Source of the DNA: an uncultured SAR324 cluster bacterium
Lineage (GTDB): Bacteria > SAR324 > NAC60-12
Direction: 5' to 3'
Length of the DNA: 64,000 nt
NCBI GenBank assembly: GCA_905182865.1
Contig: CAJJCY010000001.1
Span: 434,001-498,000, forward strand
Part shown: one piece after another, positions 9,301 through 17,630 of the stretch
Layout of the letters: each line of letters begins with the position of its first letter
Position numbering within the stretch: position 1 is the stretch's first letter
Notes under the pieces: model-generated
Databases searched by the model: none
What the model saw: only the letters and a program-made list of their open reading frames with translations
What the model was told of the DNA's origin: nothing
Made by a program: the position numbers and the translations under genes

Positions 9301-11778
9301 TCAAGCTCTTAAGGTTGCCTGAAACTCATGTTGCAGGCGTTTGACTATTTTGTTGCGGATCTTCCCTACTTCTTCATCTGTTAGTGTCCTGTCGATTGCC
9401 TGAAAAGTGAGCGAATATGCCAAACTGCGTTTTCCTTCGTCCACCTGTTCACCTTCATATACATCAAATAGTGTTGCTTTACGCAACAAAGGTTTTCCGG
9501 TTTGGAGGATAACTGGTGTGATAGCTTCAACAGGTAAACTGGAATCCATCACAAAAGCAAGGTCTTCAAAGATTGGAGTGAAGTTGGAAATTAAGTCCAT
9601 CTGGTGATTCTCAATTCCTAGCTGGATGATCAAATCCAGGTCCAGTTCTGCAATACAAACAGCTTGTTCAGGCAACTCAAATACACTGCGTATTTTTGGA
9701 TGTAATTCACCTAAAAATCCTAATTCTTTTCCATTCACCAAAATCTGCACACAACGTCCTGGATGGCATGGCAATTCCCTGGATTTTTTCCACTCAATTC
9801 CTTCAATATGCAATGCAGAAAGAAAATGTTCCAAAACACCTTTCAGATCAAAAAAGTCATAGGTGCCCTCAGTTTCTTCCAGCCAGGATTGAGAATTCCG
9901 GAGACCGCACATTAACAAAGACAAACGCTGCGGTTCATCCGGAAGTTTTTTGCCTTTTTGAGGATGAAAAACACTGCCAACTTCAAACATGACAACTTTA
10001 TCTAAAAATCGTAAATTTGCATGAGCCGTATGTAATGCTCCCGGCAAAAGCGAACGACGAAGGTGGCTTCGTTCTTGAGTAAGTGGATTTTTTAATGGTA
10101 CAAAATTAGCAAAATCGACATCACTTTCAAGACGTAAACGGGCCTCATCCATCGGATCCATCATGGAATAAGTAATTATTTCGTCCATTCCAGAAGCCAC
10201 CAGAATATCCCGGACACGTTCTGTTCCTTCAAGTTTTTGGTTGCTGTGCTGCGGTGGGAGTTCGTCATCTAGCAGTGTTGAAGGCAGATTATCGTAGCCG
10301 TAAATTCTGATTATTTCTTCCACCAGATCTGCAGGAATTTTGATATCCATTCGATGGCTTGGAACTGTAATTTTTAAAATGTTTTTTCCTGAGACCTTAA
10401 ATTCCAGTGAATTTAAAATTTCTGAAATTTGATCAGCAGATATTTTTATTCCCAACAGGCGTTCAACATAAAGTGGATCTAGTTCCAGTGAAATGGTTTC
10501 TTTAGGTCGAGGATAGAGATCTCCAGCAATCTTCTCAAGAGTTCCGGAACCATTTTCAACCATCAAAAGTGCGGCACGCAATGCAGCCTGCAATGTTCCT
10601 TCAGGATCAATTTGTTTGCCGAAGCGTTCACTTGCTTCAGTTCTTAATTTGAGAACCTGAGAAGTACGTCTGTTGTTAAGAAATTCAAAATTTGCAGATT
10701 CCAGCAGAATATTTTTTGTTGTTTCAGTAACTTCTGAATCACCGCCGCCCATAACTCCTGCAATTGCAATTAGTCCTGCAGAATCTGTGATCATCAGCAT
10801 TTCTGAGTCCAATTTCCGCTCAACATCATCCAGGGTGAGAAGTGTTTCCCCTTTATTTGCACGCCGCACGATTATTTTTGGTGTATCTCCGTTTGCCCGT
10901 TCAATCAGTTTGTCGTAATCAAAGGCGTGCAGCGGCTGACCCAATTCCAACATTACGTAGTTGGTGATGTCAACAATATTGTTGATAGGACGCATTCCAA
11001 TCCGCAACAACCGTTGCTGCATCCAAAACGGTGAAGGTCCGATTTTAACATTCCGGATTAACAGGGCCGTATAACGCGGACACATATCCGGATCCTTAAT
11101 TTCCAGTTCAACAAACGGAGGTTGTTCCAGAACGTCTGTTCTTGATAGATCCGGCAGCAAACTTTTGTCTAATTTATGACCGGTAAGCGCTGCAATTTCT
11201 CGCGCTACTCCAAGCATAGAAAGGAGGTGGCTGAAACCGCCTTTTATATCGAAATGCAGGATAGTGTCCCCTAAAAAATCTTGCAGCAATGTGCCAACCG
11301 GTGCATCATCAGGAAGAATCAAAATGCCTTCATGTTCTTCACTGAGTCCTAGTTCCAGTTCTGAGCAAAGCATTCCTTCAGAAGCAATACCGCGAATTTT
11401 AGCAGGTTTAAGTTTTTTTAGCGCACGATCTTCGTGGTAGGCATCAATCAGCATAGCTCCGGTCAGGGCAAGTGCAACTTTAGGAGCAGGTTCCGGAATT
11501 GAATTTACCATTTCACAGATGTTTGGCGCACCTGTAACAAGTGTAATTGGTTTGTCTGCGCCAAATTCAACATCCACTAAATGCAGGGCATCTGCATTTG
11601 GGTGCTTTCGGATGTTCTTAATTTGACCTACAACACAAAATTCCCCCCAGTTTACTCCTATTTTTTCTATGATTTCAACCTCAAGTCCTGCTGTAGTTAA
11701 GCGCTCTGCTAAATCATCTGGAGACTGATTCAGTTCTACAAAATCCTCCAGCCAACTCAGGGGTGTTTGCAATGCCAT
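9301..11778 (-). CDS. pheT: Phenylalanine-tRNA ligase beta subunit
   Basis: The beta subunit of cytosolic PheRS (alpha2beta2) binds tRNA-Phe and edits Tyr-tRNA-Phe. The 825-aa protein has the N-terminal tRNA-binding OB domain (residues about 40-150, VGQIKNIRKHPNADALHLVDVE), the B3/B4 editing region, a B5 domain (near 410-480), the catalytic-like core with RRSLLPG, and a C-terminal FDX-ACB domain. Length is typical for bacterial PheT. pheS is not next to it, unlike the usual pheST operon: the upstream gene is a small secreted protein. Confidence 0.96.
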   Translation of the reverse strand: MALQTPLSWLEDFVELNQSPDDLAERLTTAGLEVEIIEKIGVNWGEFCVVGQIKNIRKHPNADALHLVDVEFGADKPITLVTGAPNICEMVNSIPEPAPKVALALTGAMLIDAYHEDRALKKLKPAKIRGIASEGMLCSELELGLSEEHEGILILPDDAPVGTLLQDFLGDTILHFDIKGGFSHLLSMLGVAREIAALTGHKLDKSLLPDLSRTDVLEQPPFVELEIKDPDMCPRYTALLIRNVKIGPSPFWMQQRLLRIGMRPINNIVDITNYVMLELGQPLHAFDYDKLIERANGDTPKIIVRRANKGETLLTLDDVERKLDSEMLMITDSAGLIAIAGVMGGGDSEVTETTKNILLESANFEFLNNRRTSQVLKLRTEASERFGKQIDPEGTLQAALRAALLMVENGSGTLEKIAGDLYPRPKETISLELDPLYVERLLGIKISADQISEILNSLEFKVSGKNILKITVPSHRMDIKIPADLVEEIIRIYGYDNLPSTLLDDELPPQHSNQKLEGTERVRDILVASGMDEIITYSMMDPMDEARLRLESDVDFANFVPLKNPLTQERSHLRRSLLPGALHTAHANLRFLDKVVMFEVGSVFHPQKGKKLPDEPQRLSLLMCGLRNSQSWLEETEGTYDFFDLKGVLEHFLSALHIEGIEWKKSRELPCHPGRCVQILVNGKELGFLGELHPKIRSVFELPEQAVCIAELDLDLIIQLGIENHQMDLISNFTPIFEDLAFVMDSSLPVEAITPVILQTGKPLLRKATLFDVYEGEQVDEGKRSLAYSLTFQAIDRTLTDEEVGKIRNKIVKRLQHEFQATLRA

Positions 11779-11927
11779 AAAATAATCCTAATATTCGTGT
11801 TGAGGTGAAACGACGTGGGCAAAATGTAGAAAAAATATTTAATTCGACGATCAAAGATGCGTTGAATATCAGCGTTGTATTATCAAGAGAAATGGGGGGG
11901 AATGCAAGTCAGATCAGTAAATGATAC

Positions 11928-12350
11928 TTATTTGCATTTTAATCGAAGCGCCCTGAATTGTGCAGCATTGTAAGCCCAATAATCCTTAGATCTTATTCTT
12001 TTTAGAGGTATTCCTTTTTGTTTTAGATCGTTGAGGTGTTTCTTTTCACCACGACTGAGTGGTAAATTAGTATGTAACTTTGACCAGATATTTCTATTTA
12101 AAAATGACTGATGCTCAAGAGTCATATCCACGTTGTTTTTCAAACGTTTGATCTTATTTTCTACTTCGTTACGGCACTTGGCCTTACTGTACTCTTTTAT
12201 GAATAGCCGGTCGGTGGCATATTCTTGTGCCTCAACAGAACTGATTCCAATCCATAAAAATATTAATACTGCGGCTGGTTTCCTGAAAGAAAAAATGATT
12301 TGAAAAATTTCATCTATTCTTTCTTTGAAATGATTTAGTTGGCTGTACAT
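11928..12350 (-). CDS. Small secreted or membrane-anchored protein, unrecognised
   Basis: A 140-aa protein with a hydrophobic segment at residues about 26-41 followed by VEAQE, which looks like an uncleaved or long-n-region signal peptide. The mature part is rich in lysine and arginine and probably helical. The block LSRGEKKHLNDLKQ is vaguely like the linker seen before glucosaminidase domains in Bax-type proteins, but no catalytic domain is present. It is transcribed toward pheT with a 149-base gap. Function unknown. Confidence 0.6.
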   Translation of the reverse strand: MYSQLNHFKERIDEIFQIIFSFRKPAAVLIFLWIGISSVEAQEYATDRLFIKEYSKAKCRNEVENKIKRLKNNVDMTLEHQSFLNRNIWSKLHTNLPLSRGEKKHLNDLKQKGIPLKRIRSKDYWAYNAAQFRALRLKCK

Positions 12351-12558
12351 GAATTATTTTTTGTTTATTACTCAAGTTTTTTGCAAAAACGGCCGATGTA
12401 TAGAACAGATTGGAGAGTAGCTTCAACTGCTTTACCTAGTTCAAGCAAATTTAACACCTAGAGCTACAGTATATTGCAAATCTATAGAGACATTTCTCTA
12501 AGGTACGCACAGGCATAATGATTTATTTCACAAACCGGCATTTGAGAATGGGGAAGAA

Positions 12559-12783
12559 ATGACACAAACAGAAGAAAAAATAGAAAATTTTGCCAATTCA
12601 GTTGGCGTGGATCTTAGTCATCAATTTGAGAAACAGGTCTCCAGAACCATCAAGGAATTGATGGATTCATTGGAAAGCCACTTGATTGACGACAATACAA
12701 AAGTTGACTATGCTACTCATGTTTTTGCAAAAGCTCTGGATGATATGGTTGATTACCTGGAGACCCCAAAACTACTCAACTGA
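12559..12783 (+). CDS. Small acidic helical protein, unrecognised (74 aa)
   Basis: A 74-residue ORF preceded by GGGGAAG about 7 bases before ATG, a plausible ribosome binding site. The product is acidic and predicted mainly helical, with no membrane segment. It begins MTQTEEKIENFA and ends LETPKLLN. A long inverted repeat that may terminate transcription follows directly, which supports a real transcription unit. No family is recognised. Confidence 0.6.
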   Translation: MTQTEEKIENFANSVGVDLSHQFEKQVSRTIKELMDSLESHLIDDNTKVDYATHVFAKALDDMVDYLETPKLLN

Positions 12784-12788
12784 GAATC

Positions 12789-12856
12789 GGGTGACTTTTT
12801 TGGTTTTAGATGGGGCCTGACTAGATTAATAAAAGATATTGAAAAGTCACCCTTTT
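12789..12856. terminator. Inverted repeat between convergent genes, likely bidirectional terminator
   Basis: GGGTGACTTTT (12789-12799) and AAAAGTCACCC (12842-12852) are perfect 11-base inverted copies, with a TTTT run after the right arm and an AAAA-flanked arm on the other strand. The 42-base loop is long for an intrinsic terminator. Its position, between the 74-aa ORF (+) and the TPR gene (-), fits a shared terminator. Confidence 0.6.
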
Positions 12857-12881
12857 GGAATTCTATTATTAAAATATCCGG

Positions 12882-13484
12882 TTAAGTCATCGATTCTTTC
12901 TGCTTCTTTCGAACATATTCCAAATTCCTAATTACTCCAGGCATATGAGGGTGAATCCTCAGTCCTGCCTCCAGTGCCGTGATGGCTCCGGACCAGTCCT
13001 TCAATGCCATCCGTATCATTCCCTGTCCGGAAAGTGCTCCAAAGTGCTTCGGTTCCAGTTTAAGAGTTCTTAGAATATCTTCCTCAGATTCATTGAAACG
13101 TCCCATCAGATAGAGCACCGTGGCTCTTTTATTCCATCCTTCTGCAAATTCTGGTTCTATTTCAGTCAACTGGTTGAAATGAGCCAATGCCTTTCCCAAT
13201 TGTTGATTATTCATTGCTCCAATACCCAGAAACATTAAACTCTGAGCCCTTGGATTCCGATGCTCCATCCAGATTTTCCAGATTTGGATTTCGACTGATG
13301 AAGCTTTTTGAAAACTGACAGAAGCCTTAAGATTCTTAAAAAGCAAATCAAGCCTTGGATCATTTTGAACTGCCATTATTGACGATCCCATAACCAGCAA
13401 GACGGTGGCCAGGGAAAAGCAGAAGATGGAATTTAAAAGGAATCGATTCATGCTGTATACGGATTTGATATTATTCTTTGACAT
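12882..13484 (-). CDS. Secreted TPR-repeat protein
   Basis: A 200-aa protein with an N-terminal hydrophobic segment (FLLNSIFCFSLATVLLVMG), so it is exported or membrane-anchored. Three to four tetratricopeptide-like helix pairs follow; the clearest are GKALAHFNQLTEIEPEFAEG, then a unit with FNESEEDILRTLKLEPKHFG, then WSGAITALEAGLRIHPHMPG. TPR arrays are protein-binding scaffolds. An internal start at MNRFLLNS (12th codon) would give a cleaner signal peptide. A 12-bp perfect palindrome lies just upstream of the start. Confidence 0.82.
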   Translation of the reverse strand: MSKNNIKSVYSMNRFLLNSIFCFSLATVLLVMGSSIMAVQNDPRLDLLFKNLKASVSFQKASSVEIQIWKIWMEHRNPRAQSLMFLGIGAMNNQQLGKALAHFNQLTEIEPEFAEGWNKRATVLYLMGRFNESEEDILRTLKLEPKHFGALSGQGMIRMALKDWSGAITALEAGLRIHPHMPGVIRNLEYVRKKQKESMT

Positions 13485-13493
13485 CTTACAAAG

Positions 13494-13505
13494 TTGTCAT
13501 GACAA
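13494..13505. promoter_or_regulatory. Palindrome upstream of the TPR gene
   Basis: TTGTCATGACAA is a perfect 12-base palindrome located 9-20 bases upstream of the TPR gene start at 13484. It could be an operator or an RNA hairpin in the 5' leader. No regulator is identified. Confidence 0.3.
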
Positions 13506-13866
13506 TACAAGTAGAAACATGATTTGGCATTTTTTTCAAGAGTGGTGACTGTAGCATGAGTGGCAAGTTGAGTGAAATTTAAGCCTCATAATCACTTTAA
13601 TCTTTTGAGAAGCCTCAGAAGCAGGCGAAGCAAAATATATGGAGAAACATAACGTGAAATCAATTGGAACAATCTTAGAAAATTGTATGCCAGGTGTTTG
13701 TTTCTGTATAGTTTTGTCAACAGCCAGAATATCAATAAAAATAATGCAATGTAAATTAAGTATTTCACAATTAATCCTGGATAATTGAGGTGAGTCAGCT
13801 GATATTTTTCGCAAAAAAAAGTATTCCATAATATAAGGTATTTCACAAGAGTAAATAATTATACTT

Positions 13867-13880
13867 GGAGGGTGTCTGAC
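13867..13880 (-). repeat. Accessory-tract repeat, copy A (GTCAGACACCCTCC on minus strand)
   Basis: Exact 14-base match to copies at 14735-14748 and 18599-18612, and a degenerate match at 15576-15589. In minus-strand sense the copy is followed by AAGTATAATT and, about 25 bases later, CTTGTGAAAT, resembling the AAGTAAAAT and TTCTTGTAAAA words after the other copies. Confidence 0.75.
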
Positions 13881-13918
13881 CGGTGTCGCCATCTGAGGAA
13901 GCGTCTAGACATAAATGA

Positions 13919-13987
13919 GCCTAACTACTTTATGTATTGATGGGCGGGGCCAGTGCGCTCCCCCGGGGGCTATATACAACGCCTAAC
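13919..13987. repeat. GC-rich palindromic stretch bounded by GCCTAAC direct repeats
   Basis: GCCTAAC occurs at 13919-13925 and again at 13981-13987. Between them is a locally GC-rich segment with CCCCCGGGGG and a GGGG/CCCC hairpin. On the minus strand the boundary reads GTTAGGCGTTG, which fits the GTTRRRY core used by integron attC sites. However the two copies are direct rather than inverted, so this is not a canonical attC. Confidence 0.4.
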
Positions 13988-13994
13988 ACCCCCC

Positions 13995-14110
13995 TCACTC
14001 CTCTAGTTCATCCATCTCCTGCAATCTCAACCAACCCGGTGTACCAGTTCGCTCTGACATAGCCACAAGGGTGCGTTTGAGGTCAGGTGATTGAAGGACA
14101 CAATCTGAAT
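13995..14110 (-). pseudogene. Possible remnant of a coding sequence
   Basis: This minus-strand frame has coding-like composition: SPDLKRTLVAMSERTGTPG, then WLRLQEMDELEE and a stop. It has no convincing start codon upstream, so it may be the 3' end of a lost gene. A start at the internal ATG (MSERTG) would give only about 20 residues. No family is recognised. Confidence 0.25.
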
Positions 14111-14135
14111 TGTACTTCAGAATGAAGAGAGAGGT

Positions 14136-14351
14136 TCAGTCGAGTATTCGAGTCACGCCTATGCCGAAGCTGAACCGGGAGCCGCCTCCCCGCTGACGCA
14201 GTCCAGATTCGCAAGTGGCAACCGCCTCTTCGGTACTGTACTTGGCACAATCCGGATGGCTCATGACTCCCGCCTTGCTCATGACAGGCTCCACCGATGT
14301 GCAGCCCGTCTGTAGCAGCCCCATTGTCAAAATAAGGAATAGAATACGCAT
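14136..14351 (-). CDS. Small lipoprotein (about 71 aa)
   Basis: ATG at 14351 is preferred because GGGAGGA lies about 5 bases upstream and the product then opens with a clean lipoprotein signal: MRILFLILTMGLLQTGC, lipobox LQTGC at residues 13-17. The mature part is short, with two further cysteines (PDCAKYS and ATCESG) that could form a disulfide, and ends FSFGIGVTRILD. It is probably anchored in a membrane facing the periplasm. No domain is recognised. Confidence 0.7.
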   Translation of the reverse strand: MRILFLILTMGLLQTGCTSVEPVMSKAGVMSHPDCAKYSTEEAVATCESGLRQRGGGSRFSFGIGVTRILD

Positions 14352-14877
14352 ATCGTCCTCCCAAAGAAGATTGTGTGTCAATTGATTCAAAGTTCTGCAA
14401 CAAGCAGATGTTCACTTAATTGCGCCACTTTTCTTCCAAAGAATTGTTAACGAAAAATTAATTTATAACACGAATAGGGTGGATCAATATTAAAACGGGT
14501 ATTCTCGGAAACTGTGTGTTTGCAACGTTTTCTAAGAATATCAAACATTTAACCTTCGCAGGGTGTCAGTCTGAAATTCCTTTCAACTCCTCTCAACTCC
14601 TCTCGAATCCTTTTGAATCGGAAGTTTTGCTACCAATCTGCTACCAAATATTCGACGATGTTCTGGGTAGGAGTCAAGGTGTATTTTACAAGAAGCGGTC
14701 ATTTTACTTAGGGTATCTGACTGGTACAACGTCTGGAGGGTGTCTGACTGTGAAGAATTAGTGGGAGTTAATCAAAATAAAACTTCATAGCACAAAATTG
14801 GTACAAAAGTCTTCCCTCGTGCGTGCGTGTAGTGATTTTTTCTTGCGGTCAATGCCATTAATAAACTCCAATTAAGA
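14352..14877. other. Non-coding stretch with repeats
   Basis: No convincing gene. It contains an imperfect hairpin (TATTCTCGGAAAC against GTTTTCTAAGAATA, about 14498-14541), short tandem units of CTCTCAACTC near 14578-14604, and repeat copy B with a degenerate second copy (TAGGGTATCTGAC, 14710-14722) 12 bases to its left. An 81-aa plus-strand ORF across it (14516-14761) consists of these repeats and is not believed. Confidence 0.5.
14735..14748 (-). repeat. Accessory-tract repeat, copy B
   Basis: Exact copy of the 14-base motif (GTCAGACACCCTCC on the minus strand), located 130 bases downstream of the DUF3750 gene stop. A second, degenerate copy (GTCAGATACCCTAA on the minus strand) follows at 14722-14709. 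Then come AGTAAAATGACC and TTCTTGTAAAA, words shared with copies C and D. Confidence 0.75.
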
Positions 14878-15414
14878 TTACTCCACATATCCACTACCAA
14901 TAGCTGAGAACGGAAGGGCTAACTCCAGCTCCGGTACGTGCTTAGCGATCCAGGCAGTGAAGGTGTTACTGTTAGGACCCGGAAAGGCCTTGTAGGTCGT
15001 TTTCCAGGGATACGCATCAGCCGCCTTATCGACCGCATCAATCAGGTCATCAACCCCCTCCCCCCTATGTTCTTTAATAAGCCGGGGTTTCTCACCAAAC
15101 CAATAACGGTCCGGAATGTCTTGGGTTATCCTCATTACCGGATGGCCGCTGTAGCCTCGCCAACCAACCACATCATATACCTTGTAGTTGGACTCTCCAG
15201 TACGCTTGGCGGCAATCCAAGTATGAATGGCAAACCAACCACGCCAACCCCAGGTATCTGCTCCATAGACTTGCATAACGGCTTCCTTTGTAACTGAAGG
15301 GTCCGGTGCCATGCCCGCCGATTGACGACTGGCAGTACGCCAGGTTTTGCCTGAATAACAACTGGACAGCAGAAAGCCGGTCAAGACAAGTGATGTTAGT
15401 GTTCTTAAGGTTTT
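14878..15414 (-). CDS. DUF3750 family lipoprotein
   Basis: A start at 15414 gives MKTLRTLTSLVLTGFLLSSC, a lipoprotein signal with lipobox LSSC; an upstream ATG at 15447 adds 11 residues. The mature domain shows the DUF3750 pattern: VYGADTWGWRGWFAIHTWIA, then VVGWRGYSGHPV, DRYWFGEKP, and PGPNSNTFTAWIAKHVPELE near the C-terminus. The family is of unknown function. Histidine, tryptophan and asparagine residues are strictly patterned, which suggests an enzyme. Repeat copy B lies downstream. Confidence 0.85.
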   Translation of the reverse strand, partial: KTLRTLTSLVLTGFLLSSCYSGKTWRTASRQSAGMAPDPSVTKEAVMQVYGADTWGWRGWFAIHTWIAAKRTGESNYKVYDVVGWRGYSGHPVMRITQDIPDRYWFGEKPRLIKEHRGEGVDDLIDAVDKAADAYPWKTTYKAFPGPNSNTFTAWIAKHVPELELALPFSAIGSGYVE

Positions 15415-15575
15415 CATGAAGTACGAACCAAAAAGATATTTTTTCATTAGTTCCGCTTGGAAAGAAGGAAGCGGTATAGATTTATTCCTGAACCTAAAAT
15501 ACTAACTTGTTGTTTTAGGAGAAGCCAAATTGTACCAATATCTAGGGGGTTTTACAAGAATATTGGTGGAAGGTT

Positions 15576-15589
15576 GAGGATTGTCTGAC
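15576..15589 (-). repeat. Accessory-tract repeat, copy C (degenerate)
   Basis: GTCAGACAATCCTC on the minus strand matches the consensus at 10-11 of 14 positions. Its flanks strengthen the relationship: TTCTTCAGA on the gene side as in copy B (TTCTTCACA), and TTCTTGTAAAA about 30 bases farther, again as in copy B. It lies 21 bases downstream of the histidine-phosphatase stop. Confidence 0.6.
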
Positions 15590-15609
15590 TCTGAAGAATT
15601 AGTTGCTGT

Positions 15610-16184
15610 TTAATCAAAAATATTAACTTCCTTAGACTCCCTAAATTTTGTACTAAAAGCAACAGCACCTCCACTTGATACAGATATTCCTGTTATAGCA
15701 GTAATTGTAACCTGGTGAGTAACCATTAGTATTAAATCTTTACTATATTCTAAAGATTTTATTTTCTTTTTGAAGCTTAGAAATTGTTTTGTCTAATCTA
15801 ATTTTTTCAGTTTCTACTCGTTTTTTTGCTTTCCCCAAGATCTGTAAGTCTCGCAGTTTCCAAGCAACGACACCATTCGCTCGAATATATTTTTAAAAAT
15901 TTAATTCCTTCTTTTTTAATTATTCTCCCAATTTGAACTGCTTGGGCCCTTCCTTCATAATTTAAATTTCGTTGAGTTGAACAATCATTTAAAACAAAAT
16001 TTTGTGGATCACCATAGCCAGGAGCAATTGCATGTCTGATAAATAATACATTACCAAAAGGATTTTTTGCGTATTCCTTCAAAGTATAAGAAAAGACTAA
16101 GTTGGATTTTACTAAAATGAGTACTAAAAATATGCATATCCGTCTAGTATTGATTCTAAAAAAAGTATCTTCAAAATTTATCAT
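15610..16184 (-). CDS. Secreted histidine phosphatase superfamily protein (two frameshifts)
   Basis: The N-terminal frame has a signal-like segment (ICIFLVLILVKSNLVFSY) then LFIRHAIAPGYGDP, the RHxx catalytic motif of SixA/phosphoglycerate-mutase-like phosphatases, and IYSSEWCRCLETA with the second arginine. Removing one A from the seven-A run near 15827 and one base near 15750 restores KSLEYSKDLILMVTHQVTI, the second catalytic histidine, and a normal C-terminus ending at 15610. Both breaks are in A-runs. About 190 aa in total, as expected. It starts 22 bases after the DUF427 stop. Confidence 0.75.
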
Positions 16185-16205
16185 AATTATTTTATTAAAT
16201 CTTAA

Positions 16206-16690
16206 TCACCAGCCTAAAGAGCCAACTCCACCTTTAAATGGTCCTATTATATCTGAAGTTATCCAGCCACCATAAAAATCTCCTTCTTGAGATTTAACCT
16301 CTTCAAAGTCCAAAAAACATGAATCAACTGAATTTGGATAAATTGCGACATAACCTTTGATTTTAATAAATTCATCTGAAGGAGAATTATAGGTCCAAGC
16401 ACCCGTCTTTGAAATTCTTCCGTCTGTTGATTTAATATTGAAGTATTCCGCTTCTCCTTTCCATTCGCAAAATGTTTTTACAGGAGTAGGAATTAATATT
16501 TCTTCCTTGAAAAGTGGGATTTATATTGTGAATTTTCAATCTGCAGGACTCTATAAGAGTAATCGGTTTTGGCAATGCACTTTCCAAAAATAATTTCTAT
16601 CTCCTTAGAACAAACTTCTAAACGAGGAGGTCTCGGATAATCCCAAACAAATTCTTTTTCCAAATATCTCCCTCTTTTATTTATGGGCAC
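16206..16690 (-). CDS. DUF427 domain protein (one frameshift)
   Basis: The GTG start at 16690 gives PRPPRLEVCSKEIEIIFG and IAKTDYSYRVLQ, the N-terminal DUF427 block. One missing base near 16520 shifts into the frame with IPLFKEEILIP, then FCEWKGEAEYF, GYVAIYP, FYGGWITSDIIGPFKGG and GSLGW. These match the CEWKG...YVAFYP...GGWIT...GPFKGGPG pattern known in this family. Function is unknown. Length about 161 aa is normal. Confidence 0.82.
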
Positions 16691-16960
16691 CTCTTATATC
16701 CAGAACTCAGTCAATTTGATGTAAAACACAGCTTTAAATCAAATTTTGTCTGGTTTAGGGGTGAAGTTATTGATAGTTTTTTTGAGTTATATCAAGTATA
16801 TTTTCGAATATATCGATATTTAATCTCAAGCTTAAGTGAAATTGAGTATTTTATTGGTGCCACAATAGTTTTGTTGTATTATCTTAATAAAAAATTCATT
16901 TAACAATGATTTCACACTTTATTTATCCGTATCAGTTGTTCAAGGTAGACTCTTATCTCT

Positions 16961-17176
16961 TTATTTCCAACCTTGTATCCAATGCTCATTCTCTTTTAAT
17001 TCTGCCCAATTAATCGGCTGTACTCGATGAGATATAACCGCTTCAATTAAACAATGAATAACGTTATCATTTTCATCTAACTCTAGCTCCGTAATAAGAA
17101 AATGTTTCTCTTTTTTAATTGGCTTAACTGATAAAAAATAACTTACATCACTTTTTAGTATTTATTTTATTCATTG
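16961..17176 (-). CDS. TIGR02450-like tryptophan-rich small protein (frameshifted)
   Basis: The C-terminal 50 residues fit the TIGR02450 family: KKEKHFLITELELDEN, IHCLIEAVISHR, then INWAELK and a terminal WIQGWK. ATG at 17176 (MNKINTKK) is the likely start but meets a stop after 8 codons, so one indel near 17150 is needed. The expected SKWT motif is degraded to SYFLS in the readable frame. About 70 aa. Function unknown. Confidence 0.6.
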
Positions 17177-17630
17177 CAAGTACCAAATTTAATTTAACTG
17201 TAATAGGTAGCATTTAGCCCTATAAAAGTTTTTAAACACCACTACGGCTCCATATACTTCAACTCGTGGTTCTTCTGGAAACTCAACGCTATCACGCAGG
17301 TAACGATGGTTCCTGTTCTGATTAAACCTTAAATACAAAAAAATTCTGAGATGGTATTAACTTACTCCAGGAGCAGATTCCACCTTTGAATCTATAAAAA
17401 AACTGTACTAAGTAATGAATGATAAATTATTTATTTTTATACTAGGAAGACAGCAATATTTAGTAAATCGATAAACCAGATATTAAATTTTATGAGAGAA
17501 CTGATTTAGAGCTTTAATTGTACCATTAAAATGGTACCATTGACATATTGTGCCATTAATAATATATAAATATTATCAATAATTTATAAGGCATTTGAGA
17601 AGGTGGTGAAGTTGAGACATAATTATCCAA
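17177..17630. other. AT-rich stretch with a possible gene remnant
   Basis: No complete gene. A minus-strand stretch around 17200-17335 reads HRYLRDSVEFPEEPRVEVYG then AVVVFKNFYRAKCYLL before a stop, which looks coding but has no start and no family I recognise. Near 17519-17540 there is a short palindromic repeat, ACCATTAAAATGGT followed by ACCATT. The rest is low-complexity AT. Confidence 0.4.

Larger units (their letters stand above)
13506..13994. other. AT-rich stretch without a confident gene; left end of the accessory tract
   Basis: No recognised coding sequence. One minus-strand ORF (13592-13846, 84 aa) would give a small protein with a single hydrophobic segment (YLIYIALFLLIFWLL) and a basic tail; it has no homology I recognise and may be chance. 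The right part contains one copy of the 14-bp repeat (13867-13880) and the GC-rich palindromic stretch at 13919-13987, which contrasts with the surrounding AT-rich DNA. Confidence 0.5.

Noticed and set aside
13592-13846. 84-aa minus-strand ORF with one hydrophobic segment
   Set aside because: AT-rich chance ORF is as likely; no RBS or homology visible. Mentioned only within the stretch entry.
14516-14761. 81-aa plus-strand ORF
   Set aside because: It runs through the repeat and hairpin DNA, has no RBS and no family-like sequence; its codons are explained by the repeats.
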